Source of the DNA: an uncultured Bacteroidota bacterium
GTDB taxonomy: Bacteria > Bacteroidota > Bacteroidia > Flavobacteriales > Flavobacteriaceae
Assembly: GCA_903913315.1 (NCBI GenBank)
Contig: CAIWKX010000200.1
Span: 1 to 64,000 of the forward strand
DNA length: 64,000 bases
Reading direction: 5' to 3'
Both the position numbers and the translations under genes were made by a program. Below are positions 59,401-64,000 of the stretch, piece by piece (within the stretch, counting starts at the first letter, position 1; each line of letters opens with the position of its first letter). The notes under the pieces are model-generated. The model did not search any database. It saw nothing but the letters and a program-made list of their open reading frames with translations, and was not told where the DNA came from.

Positions 59401-61011
59401 ATGCGTAAATTACTTTTTATATTTTCTATACTATTTGCCATCACCTTTAGCTCGTGCCGTAAAGATTTTACCTTCGAACAAAGCACGGGTGGATTAGAAT
59501 TCTCTAAAAGTACCGTCTATTTAGACACCGTTTTTACCAATATTTCATCTAGTACGTACCGTTTAAAAGTATACAATCGAGGGAGTAAGGACATTGTAAT
59601 TCCTAAAATCCAATTGGGAAAAGGAATCAATTCTAAATACCGAATTATGGTAGACGGAATGACAGGCGATGCGGGCGCAATAGGAAAAAGTTATACCAAC
59701 GTGGAATTATTAGCCAAAGACAGTTTATACATCTTTATTGAAGTAACGGCCGATGTTGCTAGTGCCAACCCAACCGATTTTTTATATACCGACCAAATAC
59801 AATTCTCTAATGTTTCAGGCGCACCACAAACCGTAGATTTAGTAACTTTAATTCAAGATGCTATTTTCATTTATCCTGATAAATACTCATCTACAAGTTT
59901 TGAAAGCATCAATTTAGGAGTGGATAACAACGGAGCTCCAGTAACCATAAAAGGTAGTAATTTACTAGCTAATGACCCTGTAAACGGCAACGAACTCCAT
60001 TGGACAAAAGGTAAACCTTATGTTGTCTATGGATATGCACTCGTTCCAGACAATCAAACTTTGGTCGTTGATGCAGGCGCTAAAGTGTATTTTCATGCTA
60101 ATTCTGGATTAATTGTAGCCAAAAATGCGACTATCCAGGTCAACGGGGACTATCCTTCCGACCATAAACCGGAAAACCTAAGCAATGAAGTGATTTTCCA
60201 AGGAGACCGTCTAGAACCTGCTTTTTCAGATGTCCCAGGGCAATGGTTCGGTATCTTTATGCTGTCTCAAAATACAAACACAATTAATCACTTAACACTT
60301 AAAAATGCTACTGTCGGTATATATTGTGTTCCCTTAGATGCTATTAATAATTTCTATTCAACTAAATTAAATATTACTAACAGCCAGATTTACAATAACT
60401 CAAACTATGGATTATTCTCTCTAGGAGCTCAAATTACAGGCGAAAATGTAGCAATAAATAATTGCGGTCAATATTGTTTAGGGTGTACCTATGGTGGTAC
60501 TTATAATTTTACAAATAGCTCGTTTAATAACAATTGGAGTAGCTCCAAACAATTAGCAGTACTACTAAGTGATTATTTTGCAGATACTGCTACTTCAGGT
60601 ACTACGACCTATTATGCGAACAATGCAACGAATAGCTACCATTTTAATAATTGTATCATGTACGGATCCAATCAAGTCGAATTCTATATAGATAGAATCG
60701 GAACTCAGACTTTCACCTATTCAATTCAAAACAGCTTGATAAAATTCAATAACAGCCAACTGAATGATGCTGGTTTTTATGATTTTAATAATCCAACCGG
60801 ACCGTATGCTAACAGTTGTTATATATCAAAAAACAACATCCACTATACGCCTTCTTTCAAAAACCCTGACAAAAATCAATTATGGCCTACTGTCGATTTA
60901 AGTATAGCTCCTTCTTCAATGTCAGCTTTGTCTCCAACAGTGACTCTTGATATTCTAGGAAAAGACAGAACTTCAGATACCACCATTGGGGCCTACCAAT
61001 TCATGCCATAA
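59401..61011 (+). CDS. Lipoprotein with right-handed beta-helix-like repeats
   Basis: Lipobox FSSC; asparagine-rich parallel beta-helix pattern (NNSNYGLFSLGAQITGENVAINNCGQYCLGC). Confidence 0.75.
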   Translation: MRKLLFIFSILFAITFSSCRKDFTFEQSTGGLEFSKSTVYLDTVFTNISSSTYRLKVYNRGSKDIVIPKIQLGKGINSKYRIMVDGMTGDAGAIGKSYTNVELLAKDSLYIFIEVTADVASANPTDFLYTDQIQFSNVSGAPQTVDLVTLIQDAIFIYPDKYSSTSFESINLGVDNNGAPVTIKGSNLLANDPVNGNELHWTKGKPYVVYGYALVPDNQTLVVDAGAKVYFHANSGLIVAKNATIQVNGDYPSDHKPENLSNEVIFQGDRLEPAFSDVPGQWFGIFMLSQNTNTINHLTLKNATVGIYCVPLDAINNFYSTKLNITNSQIYNNSNYGLFSLGAQITGENVAINNCGQYCLGCTYGGTYNFTNSSFNNNWSSSKQLAVLLSDYFADTATSGTTTYYANNATNSYHFNNCIMYGSNQVEFYIDRIGTQTFTYSIQNSLIKFNNSQLNDAGFYDFNNPTGPYANSCYISKNNIHYTPSFKNPDKNQLWPTVDLSIAPSSMSALSPTVTLDILGKDRTSDTTIGAYQFMP

Positions 61012-61046
61012 GTTTATATTCAAATATTTATAATAAAAACCTTCCA

Positions 61047-61625
61047 CTACTCTACCCAAATCCTAATTTTGATCGCCCCGGCATTTGGATTGTTTACTAC
61101 TAAATAAACTCCTGTTGGAGAAAGATTTTCTGCTATCCTCGACCTAGTTTCGCCAGCATTTAACAAAACCGTTTCTATTCCTTCTACGTCAGCAGTGCTT
61201 GACAAACTAAACGATACAGACTCATTGCCATTATTTTGTATCGTATAAAAAGTAGTAGCATTATAACTTTCAGAGGTGTAAACTGTTTTCAAACTAGCAG
61301 CCGCAACAAAGATTTAGGCAGTCGGTGCATAAACTGAACCATTAACATCTATGGCACGTGCCAAACGATATAAATCAAAAATTGAGGGCTTATTTACTTC
61401 AAAACTTCTCATCAAAACATCCAATTTATCTTTAAATAAAGTACGAATTGCATCTATAGTTTGAGATACTTTTATAGTATCATCCTTGCGTTGATCAATT
61501 GCTAATGTTGGATCTGAAATTACATCGGTGAATGCAACAATAAAACATCTAGTTTAGACACATCAGTACGGTCAATACCAAAGTCCTCCTTAGTTGCATA
61601 CAACAAATACAGCCCTATTTTAATT
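61047..61625 (-). pseudogene. Degraded hypothetical gene
   Basis: Contiguous coding-like sequence KIGLYLLYATKEDFGIDRTDVSKLDV / frameshift / VAFTDVISDPTLAIDQRKDDTIKVSQTIDAIRTLFKDKLDVLMRSFEVNKPSIFDLYRLARAIDVNGSVYAPTA / in-frame TAA (61314-61316) / IFVAAASLKTVYTSESYNATTFYTIQNNGNES... Confidence 0.75.
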
Positions 61626-61907
61626 CAATGACATAAACACGCTTCCTTTATTTTAAAATTCATTCCGTTGAGACCTAACCACTTTGTAAGAAATGTGGGA
61701 TTAAATAGGGAATAGTACCGCTCTGAAGTAGTTGCCAGATGGGGGAATAATTAAGATTTTATTAAAAAGTAACGAAGGCATGCCACTGATAAATAGCAAT
61801 GTAAACTATACAATTCATTTTTTAACACAGTGCGCCATCCCTATTTAACACAATCTAAAAAAAGGATTTCTTATTTTTGCCATCCCAATCTTAATTAATT
61901 ACCTACA

Positions 61908-62150
61908 ATGAATAAGCCAAATCTATTTGAGTTTACTCAAAATACCGATATTCCGTTAACCCTTGAATTTTACTACATGGGTAACAAAATCGAAGACCCC
62001 AAAAACTATTTCGAAGCGAATCCAACCATCTTTGATTTTTTCTTTCCGCAACGAGCAGAAATTTTAGGTAAAATCTGTAATAACTTACGATTTAAAGACA
62101 CCCATAAACTCGTTATTTCGGAGTATGGATTTCATCTCATTCCATTGTAG
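61908..62150 (+). CDS. Hypothetical small protein
   Basis: 80 aa ORF, MNKPNLFEFTQNTDIPLTLEFYYMGNKIEDP. Confidence 0.5.
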   Translation: MNKPNLFEFTQNTDIPLTLEFYYMGNKIEDPKNYFEANPTIFDFFFPQRAEILGKICNNLRFKDTHKLVISEYGFHLIPL

Positions 62151-62206
62151 CGCAACACCAGTGCCTTCAGCCCAATAGCTTTCGTAGTCAACTTATATCT
62201 GGGAGG

Positions 62207-62606
62207 GACAGCCAACTGACCACTGAAAACTGCCAACTGAAAACTGAAAACTGACAACTGACCACTGCCAACTGATCACTGACAACTGACCACTGACCAC
62301 TGCCAACTGAACACTGAAAACTGACCACTGACCACTATTCTCAAAGCCCTTTCCCTGAGGCTCTCGAAGGGACACCGCCAACTGACCACTGACAACTGAA
62401 AACTGAGAACTGACAACTGAAAACTGAGAACTGACAACTGAAAACTGAGAACTGAAAACTGACCACTGACCACTATTCGCAAAGCCCGTTCCCTCAGGTT
62501 CTCGAAGGGACACTGCCAACTGAACACTGCCAACTGATCACTGACCACTGAACACTGACAACTGAAAACTGAAAACTGACCACTGACCACTGACCACCGC
62601 CAACAG
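62207..62606. repeat. Composite array of degenerate 7-bp tandem repeats (ACTGNNN) with two 42-nt spacers
   Basis: Three blocks of about 17, 12 and 13 heptamers; spacers start at 62337 and 62475. Confidence 0.9.
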
Positions 62607-62624
62607 TATTTCTTCGCACAATAC

Positions 62625-62642
62625 TATATGCAATTACATATA
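62625..62642. promoter_or_regulatory. Operator-like TATATG-CAATTA-CATATA, copy 1
   Basis: Inverted repeat TATATG-N6-CATATA. Confidence 0.7.
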
Positions 62643-62664
62643 AAAGTACTATTTTACTCAAAAC

Positions 62665-62682
62665 TATATGCAATTACATATA
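62665..62682. promoter_or_regulatory. Operator-like TATATG-CAATTA-CATATA, copy 2
   Basis: Identical to copy 1, exactly 40 bp downstream. Confidence 0.75.
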
Positions 62683-62688
62683 ATTTTA

Positions 62689-62696
62689 TATATTTG
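62689..62696 (+). promoter_or_regulatory. Putative -7 box TATATTTG of the hip operon
   Basis: TAnnTTTG match lying between operators 2 and 3. Confidence 0.55.
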
Positions 62697-62704
62697 CATT
62701 AAAT

Positions 62705-62722
62705 TATATGCAAAAACATATA
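62705..62722. promoter_or_regulatory. Operator-like TATATG-CAAAAA-CATATA, copy 3
   Basis: Same arms, exactly 40 bp from copy 2. Confidence 0.72.
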
Positions 62723-62742
62723 AAATATTAGCAAAAAAAAAC

Positions 62743-62964
62743 ATGAAAACACTAGCAGCGTTTGTGAAGGAAAAAAGAAATGAAGTAAACCTCACACAGC
62801 AAGCATTTGCCGAACGTGCCGGAGTAGCACTTACCGTAATACGAAAAATTGAACAAGGCAAGGAAAACCTCAACCTTGAAAAAGCCAATCAGGTACTCAA
62901 AATGTTTGGTCACACTCTCGCACCGGTCAGCACAAAAGTGGTAGCTAAAAATGAAACCGAATGA
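62743..62964 (+). CDS. hipB: HipB-like HTH antitoxin/regulator
   Basis: Xre-type HTH: FVKEKRNEVNLTQQAFAERAGVALTVIRKIEQGKENLNLEKANQVLKMFGHTLAPV; internal Met start after the operators. Confidence 0.88.
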   Translation: MKTLAAFVKEKRNEVNLTQQAFAERAGVALTVIRKIEQGKENLNLEKANQVLKMFGHTLAPVSTKVVAKNETE

Positions 62965-63290
62965 GACAGGCCGCTATCTACTATAAAGACTTGCTAGCAG
63001 GAACACTAACAGAAACTGACGAAGGAGAATATACCTTCCTATACAACACAGAATACAGTGAAAAATACCCTAATCAGTTCTTAACCTTCTCCATGCCCGT
63101 CAGCGACAAACCCTATACAGACAAAAGACTATTCCCTTTTTTTGAAGGAGTAATACCCGAAGGTTGGCTGCTAGATATCGCATCTAAAAACTGGAAAATA
63201 AATCAAAATGACCGTATGGGTCTTCTTTTAGCATGTTGCCAAAATTGCATCGGTGCGGTAAGTGTTCAACCCATACCGCAAACAAAATAA
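62961..63290 (+). CDS. HipA N-terminal-subdomain protein (HipS-like)
   Basis: AAIYYKDLLAGTLTETDEGEYTFLYNTEYSEKYPNQFLTFSMPVSDKPYTDKRLFPFFEGVIPEGWLLDIASKNWKINQNDRMGLLLACCQNCIGAVSVQP; ATGA overlap with hipB. Confidence 0.85.
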   Translation: MRQAAIYYKDLLAGTLTETDEGEYTFLYNTEYSEKYPNQFLTFSMPVSDKPYTDKRLFPFFEGVIPEGWLLDIASKNWKINQNDRMGLLLACCQNCIGAVSVQPIPQTK

Positions 63291-63363
63291 ACGAGCCAAC
63301 AACCTAAAATAATTAATTTTTAGCGAGTCCCATATACCGCTTAAAAACAAATAGTAACTGCGT

Positions 63364-64000
63364 ATGAATAAATGTTTATATTGTTACAAACCCTTGAATG
63401 AAAATGAAAATGATTTTCACGAACACTGTAGCCTAGTATTTTTTGGTACCAAACAACCTCCTGTATTGGAACATACACTACATCAAATGGCAGATTTGGC
63501 AAAGAATATAGTCGAACGCAGCGTAGCCATTCCTGGTGTACAACCTAAATTATCACTTTCGCTAATAAAAGGTACCTTGAAAGACGGTCACAAGGGACGA
63601 TTAACAGTAGTCGGAACTTTAGGAGGAAACTACATCTTCAAACCTCCTTCCGAAATCTATCCAGAAATGCCCCAAAATGAGCACTTAACTATGCGAATGG
63701 CAGAAGCTTTCGGCTTACATACAGTCATGTCCAGTCTAATTCGCCTGCAATCGGGTGAACTGTCCTACATTACAAAACGCATCGACCGTACCGCAAAAAG
63801 AGAAAAAATCCACATGCTCGATATGTTTCAAATCACCGAAGCCATAGATAAATACAAAAGTTCCATGGAAAAAGTAGGTAAAGCACTAGAAGAACATTCA
63901 AGCAATACATTATTTGATAGCCTGTATTTCTTAGAACTAACTATTTTCTGTTTCCTGACCGGCAATAACGACATGCACCTCAAAAACTTTTCTATGATCA
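63364..64000 (+). CDS. HipA-type kinase core (HipT-like), 3'-truncated by the window edge
   Basis: VAIPGVQPKLSLSL loop, GNYIFKPP, ITKRIDR, FLTGNNDMHLKNFSMI catalytic motif; open to the last base. Confidence 0.88.
   Translation, partial: MNKCLYCYKPLNENENDFHEHCSLVFFGTKQPPVLEHTLHQMADLAKNIVERSVAIPGVQPKLSLSLIKGTLKDGHKGRLTVVGTLGGNYIFKPPSEIYPEMPQNEHLTMRMAEAFGLHTVMSSLIRLQSGELSYITKRIDRTAKREKIHMLDMFQITEAIDKYKSSMEKVGKALEEHSSNTLFDSLYFLELTIFCFLTGNNDMHLKNFSMI

Noticed and set aside
61047-61292. ORF 61047..61292 (-) as an intact gene
   Set aside because: Similar-frame coding sequence extends upstream beyond an in-frame TAA and a frameshift; treated as the tail of a pseudogene.
62193-62590. ORFs 62193..62519 (-) and 62276..62590 (-) encoding SQFSVVSSQFSVVSS-type repeats
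   Set aside because: Both are readings of the ACTGNNN heptamer array in different frames. Any 7-bp repeat without stops yields such ORFs, so there is no support for a real protein.
62207-62606. Possible CRISPR array
   Set aside because: The repeat unit is 7 bp, spacers are not unique 30-mers, no cas genes are nearby, and the two longer intercalated segments are near-copies of each other.
62665-62742. Upstream start of the HipB ORF at 62668 (MQLHIILYICIKLYAKTYKILAKKN...)
   Set aside because: This extension is encoded by the operator/promoter sequence; the internal ATG at 62743 starts a normal HTH protein.

Overview
This window looks like a Bacteroidota (Flavobacterium-like) chromosome segment. 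It is AT-rich, many upstream regions carry a TAnnTTTG -7 box, and the gene content is typical of flavobacteria. Most of it is ordinary core genome: PiT/DUF47, a carboxyltransferase, dnaN, dnaX, rnpB, rsmD, mnmE, a beta-oxidation operon, icd, a Sua5-type gene, an SbtA-type transporter, oxyR, ilvE, selO, gcvT, yebC, tRNA-His, bshB1 and an isochorismate synthase. The observations most worth a second look are as follows. (1) dnaX is split at an A10 run containing a correctly phased A_AAA_AAG slippery heptamer. The 0 frame stops almost at once (gamma-like, 360 aa) and the -1 frame is open for a further 230 codons (tau-like, about 587 aa). (2) At the right edge there is a split hipB-hipS-hipT module. 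Its promoter has three TATATG-N6-CATATA operators spaced exactly 40 bp apart. The kinase has an unusual AIPGVQPK loop and a CCHC-like N-terminus. (3) A composite heptanucleotide array (ACTGNNN)n with two intercalated REP-like spacers directly abuts that promoter. (4) There is a tandem array of three paralogous small genes (about 65-72 aa). (5) A compact icd / small-paralog pair / DUF6671-like / Sua5 / SbtA run lies divergent from a carbonic anhydrase and a LysR gene. (6) Hairpin elements occupy each intergenic gap of the beta-oxidation cluster. All family names come from reading motifs by eye; no database search was run.
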